Shown: positions 1-11,819 of the stretch, in pieces | Numbering within the stretch: the first letter of the stretch is position 1 | Layout: each line of letters begins with the position of its first letter | NCBI GenBank assembly: GCA_028583605.1 | Contig: CM053336.1 | Span: 28,130,312 to 28,194,311, forward strand | Reading direction: 5' to 3' | Origin: Dastarcus helophoroides | Lineage: Eukaryota > Arthropoda > Insecta > Coleoptera > Bothrideridae | DNA length: 64,000 nt | Translations under genes and position numbers: made by a program | The notes under the pieces: generated by a model | Database searches by the model: none | What the model was told of the DNA's origin: nothing | Seen by the model: the letters and a program-made list of their open reading frames with translations, nothing else

Positions 1-1240
1 TATTGACTTCTTCAGAAGAAGTGCGATTTTCAAAAAAAATTCGACATTTTATAATAAAAAAAGCGAATTCTTCAAAAAAAGTTCAAATGTAAAAAAAGAG
101 AGGGAATTATTTGAAAATGATCGAAATTTTCAAAAACTTCGAAAAGGGCTGAATCAAAATTTTCCAAAAGATCTTGAAAAAAAGTCAAAATTTAAAAGAC
201 AACATTTAAAAAAAATGGTAAAATTCTTGAAAAATTTCTAATTAAAAAGAATCCTAATTCACGGAAAGGACAATCCTTAAACGATAAGAATTTTCGAAAA
301 AATGATTTTTTAAAAATGACATTTTAAAAAACTTGAATATTTCGAAAGAAGTGCGATTTTCAAAAAAATCGACATTCTAGAAATAAAAAGGCAAATTCTT
401 TAAAAAATAAACAAATTTTCAAAATATTCAAAAAATACTGACTTTCAAAAAATGTCCAAATATTCAAGAATTTTCCAGAAGATTTGAAAGGTTGGAAAAT
501 GGAAAAATCTCAAGAAGACGTTTTTTTAGAGCTTTTATAAAAATCGTTTTCCTAAAAAAATCAAAATTTTCAAAAAAGTATAATTCTTTAAAAAAGATGT
601 GATCTAAAAAAGTCGACATTCTTCTCAAATATGCCAAAATTCTGAAAAGAGTAAAAATGTTCTAAAATTTAGCAAGAAAAAAAATAATGTTTAAGCTTAA
701 ATTTTCAAAATAAAATGATTGTATTGATGCCTAACTTTTCACAAAACATCGACCTTTTAATAGTTTTTAGAAAAATAATAAATTTTCAAAAAGTGGTGCA
801 ATTTTCAAAGAGCTCGACATTCTAAAATCAAAAAGGTGAATTTAAAAAAAAATCAAATTTCAAACAAAGGCGAAATATTTAAAAAATTCTCTAGAAAGTT
901 TGAAATTTTGAGAAAGAGTCAAATTTCAAAGGAAATCAAAATACAAATTTGTCCTCTGAAACCAAGAAAGATTTAAAAAACACAACGAAGTTTGCTCTAA
1001 CGCGATTCAGTGGAAGGAAGTAAAAATAAAAAAAAAACTCCTTTTTCTGAAAAGCATTTTTTTAAGTTAAAAGATTTATAAAAATCGATTTTTTATAAAA
1101 TCAAAATTTTCAGAAAGGTTGAATACTTAAAAAGAAATGTGATTCTAAACATAGTCGACATTCTCAAATAAATCAAAATTTAGAAAGTAAAAATTTTTAA
1201 AAATTTCGAATTTAAAAAATCCAAATTCCGATAAAATTTA
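1..1240 (-). repeat. Degenerate AT-rich array, A-rich polarity
   Basis: The plus strand is a loose run of short A-rich words built around AAAAAGTCGA, GAAATTTTCAAAAAA and TTCAAAAAAG. It is the complement of the T-rich array seen elsewhere in the window, so it is placed on the minus strand. No fixed period holds for more than a few units, so it is a decayed simple-sequence array and not a clean satellite. Open frames in it translate to Lys/Phe/Ser-rich low-complexity protein and are not credible genes. Confidence 0.8.
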
Positions 1241-2590
1241 AAAATAAATGATTTTATCAAGGTCAAACTTTTCTAAATACATCCATTTATTGATAACATT
1301 TTTAGAGAAAAGTAAAGTCGTAAAGTCAAATTTTGTAAAAATAAATATTGAAATTTTGAAAATAAGACGAAATGTTTGATAAGGTCTTAGACTCTCAACA
1401 AAAATTAAAATTTTCATACTCCCACTCTTTTTCATGGGGTTAAGTTAAGAAATAACAATTTGCTCCTAATAAATTCCAATTAATTGCTTGAAGAAAAGTT
1501 GAACTTCGATACTTTGCAGACACATGCGACCACGAGCGATACTAGTAAAATAAGAAAGTTAAAAGTTGGATTTTTTTCGGATTCTTGTCCAATTTTCGTT
1601 TATGTACCTACAATTGGTACAGGGCCGTGCGGTAAATTTTTTCAGTATGAAGCAACTATTAGAAACGCCGCCGCCGCATAATTTTTTTCTTTAAAACAAA
1701 CAAAACAATCTTCGACTATAAGTTAGGCAATCGGTGAAAAGTTAAGTGTCAGCTTAACGCAGAACTGTCAATGCATATGAGGCAACTATTTCAAAATTTC
1801 GATTACAATATTTAATTTTTGTAACATCGTATAATAGAAGATATTGAAGTTTATGTCAAAATTATTATCTCTTTAAGAAAATTTCAAAGTTGTCTTTTTT
1901 CCCCAAATTATTAATTTATTAATTAATTAAAAAATTATTTTAATATTGAATTTTTTTTCGAAACGGTTATATTTTTAAAATTACGAAAATAATAAAAATT
2001 GAAGACGTATTAAAATAGAAATATTTACAAAAAAAAATCACGAAATACTTTTTAATTTAAACTTGTTTATCTTTCTCAACAATTTAAGAGTTTTTCGCAA
2101 TAAAAAGTTTGCACTTTTAGTTTATACATACTTTTGAATTCATTTGGCTAATTTAGGAATTTCCAAATAACAGAATATTTATTTATTGCTTAATGATGGT
2201 CAGTAACAATTTCAAGCTGATATTTATCGTGTGTTAATTATATTTAGAAGGCAACCTTCAGGGTAAGTATTGATCAAGTTATATTAAAGGTGGATTTCTT
2301 ATTGATACCCCCCGACGGCTTAGAATTTCTAAATAAGATTCAATTATAAAACGTAATGACTTCTTGGAAATCGCTGGGGCTTGTTCATTAAGGGCCAGCA
2401 TGATAGCTGTTTGCCTATTGTAGAAGATTTACAATTAACTATGGGTGAAAGAGAAAGTCTTGTTAAACATGTATCATACAATCTATCGTTCAAAATTTTA
2501 AGGAAATGACAAATTTTGAATAAAAACTGGAAATTTCTGAAGACTTCACTTAATTGAATAAACGTTTTCAATAAACTGCTCTAATTAAGG
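1241..2590. other. AT-rich spacer without a recognisable gene
   Basis: The GTCGA-type words thin out and base composition becomes less repetitive. Short open frames near 1484-1681 and 2344-2571 have no family signature that I recognise. The stretch contains the first copy of a direct repeat at about 1940-2125. I see no RNA gene or promoter that can be supported. Confidence 0.5.
1940..2125 (+). repeat. Direct repeat, copy 1 (partner 3145-3325)
   Basis: About 185 bases containing TTTTTTTCGAAACGGTTATA, TTACGAAAATAATAAAAATT and a final AAAAAGTTTGCACTTTTAG recur with small changes about 1.2 kb downstream in the same orientation. The shared words are specific enough to separate this from background AT-richness. 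It could be a tandem segmental duplication or two ends of an unknown element. Confidence 0.65.
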
Positions 2591-3120
2591 AGAGTAAAAG
2601 CCCCACCCAGAGCCTAATTTAGAAAAAATTTAAAATTAAAATAAAATCAGTATTTTGAAAAATTCACCTTTTTAAAAAAATTGCCATTATTAAGAACAGT
2701 TAACAGCCGAAACTTGGAAGAAAATTGATATTTTAAACAATTCTCAAAATTTTTAATAGAAAAGCGAAAATGTGTTCAGAGAAAGCGAGATTTGTTAAAA
2801 GTTAAAATTTGTTATAAAGTAAAAAATGTGAAAAAAGTCAAACACTTCAGAAAAGTCGGAAATTTTAAAAAATTATCGACATATTGAAAACAAGAGTAAA
2901 TTTTTTAAGTAAAAAGGTTTAAAAATCCTAAGATATCAAAAAAAAAACAAATTTTAGAAAAATGTAAAACCCGAAGCTTTCAAAACAATTTAAATTTTCA
3001 GTGAAATTTTGGCAAATGTTCAACATTTCAAAAGTCGAAATTTTAAAAAAGTCTCATTTTCATAAAAGTAAACATTTTTAAAAAAAGTATCTAAACTTTG
3101 AAAGTAGAAATTTTTACTTT
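2590..3120 (-). repeat. Degenerate AT-rich array, A-rich polarity
   Basis: Plus-strand sequence is again dominated by AAAAAGTC, GAAATTTTAAAAA and TTTTCAAAAAAG words, as in the first block. It separates the two copies of the direct repeat at 1940-2125 and 3145-3325. Confidence 0.65.
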
Positions 3121-3144
3121 TTTCCTCAAATTAGGGCTTTTAAT

Positions 3145-3325
3145 TTTAGATTTTTTTTTCGAAACCGTTATATTTAAAAATTACGAAAATAATAAAAATT
3201 AAAGGCGTATTAAATTAGAAATTTTTACAAAAAAAAACACGAAATAATTTTTAATTCAATCCTGTTTATCATTCAATTTGAGTTTTTTCGAAATAAAAAG
3301 TTCGCACTTTTAGTCTTTATATGTT
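3145..3325 (+). repeat. Direct repeat, copy 2 (partner 1940-2125)
   Basis: The second copy shares the same ordered words as copy 1: TTTTTTTTCGAAACCGTTAT, TTACGAAAATAATAAAAATT, the CACGAAATA block and AAAAAGTTCGCACTTTTAG. Substitutions and a small deletion separate the two copies. Confidence 0.65.
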
Positions 3326-3433
3326 TATCTAAAATTTTGATCTTGATATCAAAACGTATACTTTTTTTGTCGAAATATTATCGATAGTCTTTTCTAATGC
3401 AATTTTTATTTCAGGTTCAAAATTATTCCCAAA

Positions 3434-3550
3434 ATGTTGGGATTCTTTACTTGGTTTATTACTGACATCGTTTGTGGTCAAAATTCGACCAAAACCAAAT
3501 TCACGCTTGTCAATTCTTACCTTAAAGATTTGGGTAAAGGTGTGGAATAA
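3434..3550 (+). CDS. Candidate small exon or 38-codon ORF of unknown function
   Basis: This island of higher-complexity sequence has an ATG at 3434 and a TAA at 3548-3550. It encodes a short peptide beginning MLGFFTWFITDIVCGQ, with a hydrophobic start. It is preceded by a plausible splice acceptor (a T-rich tract ending TTTATTTCAG at about 3414) and contains a possible donor (TTGGGTAAAG) near its end. The frame is open from the acceptor onward. I recognise no family. It is the only place in the first 7 kb that looks exon-like. It could equally be chance or a transposon scrap. Confidence 0.22.
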   Translation: MLGFFTWFITDIVCGQNSTKTKFTLVNSYLKDLGKGVE

Positions 3551-3559
3551 TAAAAATTT

Positions 3560-6050
3560 TACTGTTATTGAAAATATATAATTTTTTATTGTCTATTTTG
3601 GTTTGTTTAAAAATTTCCACTTATGAAAATTTCATTTTTTTCTCGGATTTTCGACATTACTTAAAATGTCGACTTTTTTTTGAATATCCTGAATTTTTAT
3701 TGTTAAAAATGTTAAACTTTGGATTTTTTCAAAATTTCAAGTCAGGAAAAAACACTTCGAAGTTGTTTTTCAAAAGTTGAATACATTTAAAGTTTTAAAA
3801 TTTCCGAAAACGTCAACTTCATAATTGGGCTTGTTCTGAAAATTTTAACTTTTTCAATATTTTGGCTTTTTCTCGAAATTTTTATTTTGTTGTAAATTTC
3901 CATTTTTTTAAGGAATTATGTTATTTTAAAATGTCAGTTTTTTATGAATGTCCACTTTAATAATTTCAATTTTCGAATTTTTGAACTTTTGACAGTTTTG
4001 ACTTTTTTAAATTCTACTCTTTTTTACAAATTATTCGCTTTTAAACATTTTAACTTTTTTCATCTTATTTAAAAGACTTGAATTTTTTACAAAACTCTAT
4101 TTTGAAAATGTTAACTTTCGAAAATATTGACTTTTATTGTATATAATTTTTTAAATATATTTTCACTTTTTTTAAAAAACTTTTTCAAATTTAAATTTTT
4201 TTTTAAAAATCTTACCTTTCAAAATATCGACTTTTTTCGAGATTTCAATTTTTTTTCCAAATTTTGCGATTTTGATTTTCTTTTTTTTGATTCGAGATTT
4301 TTAAAATATTCTATTTTTAAATCTAATTTAGAATTTTTATTTTTTGTAAATATTGGCACTTCCGTTGAAAATTTTAAATTTCACAGTTTCCAGTTTTTTC
4401 TCAGTTTCCAGATTTTTGATTAATATGATCATTTTAATATTCGAATTCAATTTTTAAAATTATCTCTTGAAAAACTTTACTTTTGAAAATTTCGACATTT
4501 TTGAAAATATTTTATTTCTAGTCTTTTCGAAATTTTGACTTTTAAAAAAATTTAATAAAGATTACTTTTTGTTTTTTTTTTAATTTTGGCTTTTGAAAAT
4601 GTAATTTCTATTTTCCAAAATTTAGACAACTTTTGAAAACCTTGATTTTTTAAAATTTTTCGACGTTTTAATCAAAATTCCTTTACAAAAATTTTTACTT
4701 CTTTAAAATTTAATCTCCTTTTAAATTTCGACTTTTACCAAAAGTTCTACCTTTTTTAAAAACTTTGGATTTTTATTAAACATTTCTTTAAGATTTTGAC
4801 TTTATTTGAATATTGCGAGTTGTTTAAATAGCGACATTTTCTTAAAATATCAACCTTTCTGATATTTTACAAAATTTCCATTTTTTGATACTTTCGCTGC
4901 TTTTTAAGATTCTCAGTTTTTTTATAAAGTTCCACTTATTTCAAAGGGGCGACTTTCCACAGCTTTTTTTAGATTTTAAGTTTTTTGAAAATTTCATCAT
5001 TTTTATAAAAGTTCCAATGCTTCTGAAAATATTCAATCAAAAATTTTGACTCTTTAAAAAAATGATACAGCATTTGTTTTTTAATTTTAACTAACAAAAG
5101 TTTTCTGCTGCTCAACATTTTTACTTTTCTTTTCCAGTTTATTTGAAAGTTTAGAATTTATTAAAAATTTTCATTTTTCTTCAATATTCAGGCTATTTGA
5201 AAATTTCTGTTTTTTTGAAAATTTAACTGAACATGCTTCATTTTTTTTAATTTTAACATTTTTTTAAATTTTTACATTTTTTTTAAATCGTGATTATTGT
5301 TGAAATTCCGATTATTTTTCAAGTTTTCAACGTTTCTAAAAGTTTTTTTAAAAATTTGTTTATTTTATCAAAATCCTTCCAAATGTTGACATTATTTTTT
5401 AATACTTTGTTTTTTTTTAATCCTAATTTTCAATGAATTTTCGAAATTTCGTCATTTTTTAAAATAACTTTGAAAGTCCATTTTCTTTAAAACTTCGCTT
5501 TTATCTGAAAATATCATTTTTCTTTTAATCGACTTCTGTTAAAATTTTGGATTATTTTGCCCAAGTTCGTTGCATTTTAAAGTTTTTGAATTATTTCGAA
5601 AATTTGAACTTTTTTCAAAGGGTCAATTTTTTTCAACATTTTGACTTTTTTCCTAAAAACTGCGTCTTTCTTAAGATTTGTGACTTTTCAACTTTTTTCC
5701 CAAACTTTTAACTAACAAAAATTTCGAAATTTTAGATAATTTTGAGTTGTTTTCGGAATTTGGGCTTTTCAAAAATTTAGGTTTTTAGATTTATTTGAAA
5801 ATTAATTTTTTTTAAATCTCGACATTTCTTCATAATTTCGAATATTTTTTAAATTCTAGACTGTTTTTTAAAATTTAAACTTTTTTTCGAAAATTTGACC
5901 ATTTTTTAAAATGTTGATTATTTTTTGAAATCCCAAACTTTTTTGAAAGTTTAACTTTATATGAAAGCTGCGACATTCAATTTTGACTCTTTTCGAAATT
6001 TTGACTGTGTAAAGAATTTACACTTTTTTTAAAATTTCAACGTATTTAAA
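3560..6050 (+). repeat. Degenerate AT-rich array, T-rich polarity
   Basis: About 2.5 kb with strong strand asymmetry. The plus strand is T-rich with recurring TTTTCGACTTTT, AAAATTTCGAC, TTTTGACTTTTTT and TTTTCAAAATTT words, the complement of the preceding A-rich blocks. Units are 12-20 bases and heavily diverged. The small open frames in it are Phe-rich translations of the repeat and are not listed as genes. Confidence 0.8.
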
Positions 6051-7310
6051 AATTAAAAAATCGAAATATGAAACAATCAAAAATGTCAAGAAAGTTACTT
6101 TTAGAAAACAAAAAAAAATTCCTAAAAGTCAGGCAGTCTTGGAAAAACCACGCAATTTAAAAAACCTGAATCTTTAAAAAACGAAAAAACAGAAAAAATT
6201 TCATTATTTTTGAAAAATGGATGAATTTGTAAAAAATATCGCAGTTTTTAAAAAAGCCAAATTTTCCTAAAAAGTAGAAATTTTAAATCAAATTTTGAGA
6301 AACGTCGAAATATTATAAAAAGTTTAAATGTTCAACAAAATCAGTCGGAAATTCCGAAAAAAAATTTATATAAATTTAAAAAATCAACATATTGAAAATT
6401 GGTTAAAAAACTCAAAAAAGCAATTTTCGAAAAAAGTCAAAATTTTCAAGAAGAAATGGTTGAAATGGGGAAATTTTCAAAAATATTCGAAATTAAATAA
6501 ATGTTTCAAAAAACACTTTGAAAAAATTTACTTTTTAAAAAAGTCAAAATTTGGAGAAATAGAATAATTTTAAAACAAGGTCGAAATTTTTAAAAGTCCA
6601 AAATTTTAAAAACAGGTCAAAATTTCGAAAAATTTTGAAATTTTAATATAAACATTGAAAAATGAAAAAAATGGAGGTGTTCAGAAAAAAGTAGGAAGTT
6701 TCAAAAAGAAGTTTATGAAAATCTCAATTTGCCAAAAAAGTAGACATTTTTTTAAAATTTAATTAAAAAATGAAATATTAAATAATCTGGATTTTCAAGG
6801 AAATTCCAAACTTTGACAAAAGTCGGGAACTGAAAAAAATAATCAAAAATTTGAAAATATATTGAAATCATCAATAATGTTGAGATTTTCAAAAAAAAAT
6901 CGAAATTTTCGAAAAAATTTTTATTTGTTATTTCGAAATGTTCAAAAGGTCGAAATTTTCGAACCTTTCAAAATACGAGGTCGACACTTTTAAGTAAAAA
7001 GTTTGAAAATCATCGAGACTTGAGAAAAAGTCAGAAATCTTAAAAAAGTGCGCATTCTGGAAAAATCGTAAAAATATTTCAACCTTTTAAAAAGTTCAGC
7101 AATGAAAAAAATTTAAAAATTGAAAGATTTTTTATAAATAGTTGTAGTTTTGGAAGTTTAATTTAAAAAAAAAACGAAGTTTTAAACAGAAGCAAAAGTT
7201 TTTTACTAAATGTCGAATTTTGAAAAAGTCAACATTTTTAAAAAAGTCGATAACTTAAAATAACTAAAAATTTGTTTTAAAAAGTTGGAATTTTGAAAAA
7301 AGGGAAATTA
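6050..7310 (-). repeat. Degenerate AT-rich array, A-rich polarity
   Basis: At about 6050 the array flips strand within a few tens of bases, from TTTTTAAAATTTCAACG to AAAAATCGAAATATG words. It then runs A-rich for about 1.25 kb. The head-to-head switch suggests an inversion, or two array segments joined in opposite orientation. Confidence 0.75.
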
Positions 7311-7354
7311 TGAGAGGCGTACCTCGCTGGTTGAGAAGTAATGCTGCATGGGAT

Positions 7355-7465
7355 TGGATTTATATGATACATCAAATATCGAATAAATTTATCGATGTAT
7401 CAAAACATATCGATAAATTTTTTTTGATACATCAATTGAATATAGTATCGATGTTTTAAAAACTT
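7355..7465. repeat. Cluster of TATCGAT / TGATACATC words (transposon-end-like)
   Basis: Four GATACATC-type words and three ATCGAT/ATCGATA words lie within about 100 bases. AAATTTATCGAT and its inverse ATCGATAAATTT form an inverted pair. Such clusters are common in the subterminal DNA of insect hAT-like elements. The stretch ends near GTGCCCTAG, which could be a decayed terminus. No matching left end was found. From here to 7840 I see no gene. Confidence 0.35.
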
Positions 7466-7840
7466 TGTGCCCTAGTTGAAAAAAGATCTTGTGTCTTTTT
7501 CAGACATAAAAATAGTTAATAAAATTGCAAGCAGTTTTTTACTGATTTACTCTTTACTATAGGAATTAATTATGTTACGTTATTTACCTAAGATCCAATA
7601 TTATCTTTTATTTAAAGATAAATGTTATCCAATGCAAACGGCTGCTCCAATATAAAAACATAAGCCGACGACAGTTAATAGGTGAAATGAAACTCGGGAA
7701 TTCCCTGAATCGTAAACATGAAGAAAATGGAGGACCATCAGGTTTTGTTTAGCCTTTGCAGTTGGCAGCACTTGTGGCGCTCGTACAAAAAATTTCAACA
7801 ATGTGAAACAGAAGGAAAGAAGCATTCATTGGAGCGTTGA

Positions 7841-8246
7841 TTGAATACATATTAGATAGGCAAACCTTATCACAAAATGCGTATACCACTTTTCTCTATG
7901 CATACTCCAAAACGTTGTTAAGGAAGTGCTGGTACCTAGTGGTCAGTAGTAAAACTATTACACTTTGGCAGGGGAAAACAGAGTTCTTTACGGTTTTGGT
8001 CATTTATCCAAGATCTACACCACAAATCAAACAATAATTATTTTCTTTTATTGATATGTCCAAGGTCGCCGCGTGATGGGATGGCAATTTGACTGATTTC
8101 TATACCCGGGTTTCTTAAGTTTCACTTCGATGAATACACTTTTAAATTATGAAACTTAAAACACCTTTTTTTTATAGAGTTTAAGACGTTTTATTAACTT
8201 CAAATTTTTAAGCCCAATTCTCATCTTTAACTTGGAATATATTGTT
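7841..8246 (-). mobile_element. 5'-truncated Penelope-like element 3' end (copy of 25425-25808)
   Basis: This about 400-base segment is the near-identical reverse complement of the 3' tail of the Penelope-like element at 24412-25808. Shared landmarks are GTTTCACTTCGATGAATACA, the run around ACATATCAATAAAAGAAAAT (reverse strand) and the terminal TTGAATACATATTAGATA. Similarity stops at 7841, the same point as the 3' end of the other copy. It also stops at 8246, where the long copy continues into coding sequence. A common 3' end with different 5' breakpoints is what truncated retroposition produces. Confidence 0.75.
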
Positions 8247-8270
8247 CAAAATTTCCAAATTTTTAGAGAA

Positions 8271-9090
8271 ATTAGAAATTACTAAACGAATACAGTAACT
8301 TTTAAGAAATAACTCCAAATTTTAAAAAAAATCGTGAAATTTATTCTTTTAATTTACAACTCGTTATTAATTAAATATTTTCAATTTGAAGTCAACATTT
8401 TAAGGAAAAAAAAAACAAGAATTGCAAATTTAAAGTTAGAATGTAAAGTAAAAAAAATAAATGTATTTAAAAAAATGTTTTCAAAATTTCAAGTTGAACT
8501 TGCTACTTTTTTCCTTCGATTCAAAATTTTATTTTTTTTAATTTTTCCCAATAACTCGCGTTTAAATGGAAAAATTCAAGACATTTTTTTAAAAAATGTT
8601 TATTATTCTAGTAACGTTGGAAAATATCTTTTTATTTTTAAAATCATAACTTTTTCTCAAAATTTCGAATTGTAAATTTACAAGTTTATTCTTCTCTTCA
8701 TATTTCCAGTTTAATTACGAAATCAGAACTTTCTAGAAATCTTGTATTTTAGAGCGAACTTTTAACAAAAAAATTGGAAATTTCGGTATTTAAAGTCGTG
8801 ACCGTTATATTTTTTACTCTTCAACTTGAAACGTGTCGTGAGCATTTTATATTTTTGCTTTTTTACTCTTTTACTCAAATTGTCGGTTGATATTTTACCT
8901 GGTTATGCCTGTTATCTTAATCATTCCATTCCTATACCGACCGACTAATTCGCAACAGATGGGGTGCTGTACTGATTCATATTTTTCCACTCACGCCTAC
9001 CTGGCAATTTACGAGTTCAGTATGGGACGAAGTTAAGAAAAACCTTAACTTTATAAGAACATAAAATAAATCAGAATAATCGAGTTAGAA
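8271..9090 (+). repeat. Tandem duplication, unit 1 (about 820 bp)
   Basis: Starts at ATTAGAAATTACTAAACGAA and is repeated from 9091 with about 90% visible identity. Conserved landmarks include CTCCAAATTT, the block ATTTTCAATTTGAAGTCAAC, TCGAAACGTGTC, and CCGACTAATTCGCAACAGAT. It carries the empty version (GTACTGAT, 8969-8976) of the site occupied by the MITE in unit 2. Small open frames in it (8334-8675) have no recognisable domain. Confidence 0.8.
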
Positions 9091-10590
9091 ATTAGAAACT
9101 ACTAAACGAATATAGAAAATTTTAAGAAATAACTCCAAATTTATAAAAAATCGTGAAATTTATTGTTTTAATTTATAATTCGTAAATATTTTCAATTTGA
9201 AGTCAACATTTTAGGGAAAAAAGAGAACAATTATTGCAAATTTAAAGTTTGAATTTTGGGAATTTAAAGCAAAAAAATAAATTTATAAAAAAAACTTTTC
9301 AAAATTTCAAGTTGAACTTGCTACTTTTTTTCTTCGATTCAAAATTTTATTTTTTTAAAATTTTTCCCACTATCTTACCTTTAAATTGGAAAATTCGAGA
9401 CATTTTTTTAACAAAGTGTTTATTATTCTAGTAATTCCAACGAGTGGAAAATCTCACTTTTTCTCAACATTTCGAATTGTAAATTTACAAATTTGTTCTT
9501 CTCTTCATATTTCCGCTTTAATCACGAAATCAGGACTTTCTAGAAATTTTGTATTTTCGAACGAACTTTCAAGAAAAAAAAGAAAATTTCGGTATTTAAT
9601 TAAAGTCGTGAATGTGATATTTTTTACTTTTCAACTCGAAACGTGTCATGAGCATTTTATATTTTTTCTTTTTTACACTTCAACTCAAATTGTCCCTTGA
9701 TATTTTACCTGATTATGCCCGTTATCTTAATCGTTGCATTCCGATACCGACCGACTATTTCGCAACAGATGGACTGCTGTTCTGATCAGTGTTACCGCTT
9801 GCAAAATACGAAATTACTGACAAATCTTGATTACATTGCTGGTTTTTTTCTAGCAAAATTTAAATGTTATATTCCTTGTATTTCCTGACAAATTCAAAAT
9901 TAAATTGTATTTATTACATATTTGCTTTAATGACCTTTTAACAAGTCAACTTTAACAGAAATTTATTTAAATCATATTATATAGAATATTTTTGTCATAT
10001 TAAAACGTTTTTAGCTGAGAAGTGTTAGATCTTTACAACCGTAAGGAGAATTTCCGCTAGCAGACCAAAGTGACCCTCTCCACGTTCACTTACTTATGAC
10101 AATAGGGACAAAAAAGCAATGGTTCTAAAAATTGTTCATGTAATAAAAGCAGTTAAAATTATTGAAAACACTTGACTCTGAAAATTTAGAAACCCTACCC
10201 TACACAACAAAAACATTGAATTGCACCCTAAATGCGCTTTAGTTTTCTCTGTACAACACATGTTTAAGATTCAATATTACAAGAGAATCGCTGTCAAGGG
10301 GGCCAACGTGTAAAAATTGCAAAATATGTAGTGTGTAAAAATCGCGAATCGAAATTCGAGGTTATTCCTTGAAATTCCTGGTTATAAGTCAATTCTGGCA
10401 AGTTTACTGACAGGGCCTTATATTCCTGGCTAATGCCAGTATTTATTGGCAAAACGGCAACCTTGGTATTGATTCATATTTTTCCACTCACGCCTACCTG
10501 GCAAGTTACAGATTCAGTATGAGACGAAGTTAAGAAAAACCTTAACTTTATAAGAACACAAAAAAATCGGAATAATTGGGTTTAGAATTA
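9091..10590 (+). repeat. Tandem duplication, unit 2, split by a MITE insertion
   Basis: The second copy of the 820-bp unit occupies 9091-9786 and resumes at 10474-10590 (TTCATATTTTTCCACTCACG onward). The 679-bp insert at 9787-10465 separates the halves. Without the insert and one target-site copy, the unit is about 813 bp, matching unit 1. Minor substitutions distinguish the copies, so the duplication is not brand new. Confidence 0.8.
9787..10465. mobile_element. Non-autonomous hAT-like MITE with 8-bp target duplication
   Basis: The insert starts CAGTGTTACCGCTTGC and ends GGCAACCTTG. The reverse complement of its right end is CAAGGTTGCCGTTTTGCC, so the termini are imperfect inverted repeats with a hAT-like CAnnGTT pattern. 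It is flanked by GTTCTGAT (9779-9786) and GTATTGAT (10466-10473). The undisturbed duplicate unit has GTACTGAT at the same place. That pattern is an 8-bp target duplication in which each copy has since changed by a base or two. No coding capacity; the short open frame at 9697-9888 crosses the left junction and is spurious. Confidence 0.8.
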
Positions 10591-11031
10591 TTAAATTTAA
10601 ACTCGGAATTTTCACAAAAATATTGATTTAAAATATTTATCCAATATTTGAAAACTGAAAATATGCGAAATTTGACAACTAAATTGAAAAATATGAGAGA
10701 TTTTTTTTCATAATTTTGGTTTTCTATGGAAGTCAAAAATGTCATAAAAAATGTATTTCAATTTCTAAATTCAAATTTTCTGCGGCAAAATTGAAATTTC
10801 AAGATCAAAAACAAAACAAAATTTAAATCTCAAAAACGAAGTTTTATAAAAAAATTTAGCTCTGCAACTAATAAGTTTGTGAAGAAACTTAACCTTTTAA
10901 GAAAACAGATAAAATACGATTTTTGACACAAAAGTTGAAGGAGCAACGGAACGAACACTTTAGACAACACACAATTTTGACTACTAAATTCAAAACAAAC
11001 AATTTCGATTTATTTTAGTTTTTGATATATA
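10591..11031. other. AT-rich spacer
   Basis: A mixture of AAAATTTCAAGATC-type words with no consistent repeat, no recognisable domain on either strand and no RNA-like fold. It leads directly into the MITE at 11032. Confidence 0.45.
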
Positions 11032-11560
11032 CAGGGTGTTACAAAAGTCCGGGCCGCTACTTCAGGAGCATATTCTACACATTAAAATATGAAAAATGTT
11101 GAAATACATTTTTTTCTTTAAATTGCCTCCTAACGGAGATATGACCATTTAAAGATGGCGCCCCTAAAGTGGTTAAACGCCTTTTTCTCGGAAACGGTTA
11201 CTTTTAGCGACTTTGAGAAAGAGTACCTTTTTTGTATAAAAAATGTTGCTTTTTACGATTATGACACTTTTGTGTCGAAATATTGCAACACAAAAAAGTT
11301 ACGGCAAAAAATAATCGCGGGCAACCCCCTACACACCACGCTACTGCTTATTTAAAAAATATGTTACATGAGAATATGCCTAATCCAATTCTTTAACTGC
11401 TTGCCCAATTTCATGACTTTGCTACTAACCGTTAACTTTTTGTAGTAAAAAAACCACTTTAGGAGGCAATTTAAAGAAAAAAATGTATTTCAACATTTTT
11501 CATATTTTAATGTGTAGAATATGCTCCTGAAGTAGCGGCCCGGACTTTTGTAACACCCTG
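11032..11560. mobile_element. MITE with perfect 102-bp terminal inverted repeats
   Basis: The left arm (11032-11133), beginning CAGGGTGTTACAAAAGTCCG, is an exact reverse complement of the right arm (11459-11560). TA lies on both sides (11030-11031 and 11561-11562), as expected for Tc1/mariner-superfamily insertion. The core has a second, smaller inverted pair (CCTAAAGTGGTT near 11164 and AACCACTTTAGG near 11452). There is no transposase. An open frame at 11155-11355 is not supported by any motif. Perfect arms point to a young insertion. Confidence 0.9.
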
Positions 11561-11637
11561 TATATATATACCTAATTTACATTCCTATTGTTGTCACTTT
11601 CGCTAGAACTGATACCAACTTTTGATTTTTAAATAGA

Positions 11638-11650
11638 ACACCCTGTATAT
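11638..11650 (+). repeat. Orphan transposon terminus ACACCCTGTATAT
   Basis: The same ACACCCTGTATAT end seen on the adjacent MITE recurs 78 bases after its right end, with no partner nearby. It is probably the remains of a related element that landed in the same TA-rich spot. Confidence 0.4.
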
Positions 11651-11819
11651 TATTAAACTTTTGGAATCTGCACAATTTTCTGGATGCAAGAGTAATTTTT
11701 AAAGTATCAAACTTTTTTTTGGTCCCATTTTATCTTTGGTGTAGAAAGTCATGACTCATCCTAATTAACGCTAACTGACAACATAAGCGCTGCAAAAAAA
11801 TTAAATTAGGAAAACTTGT

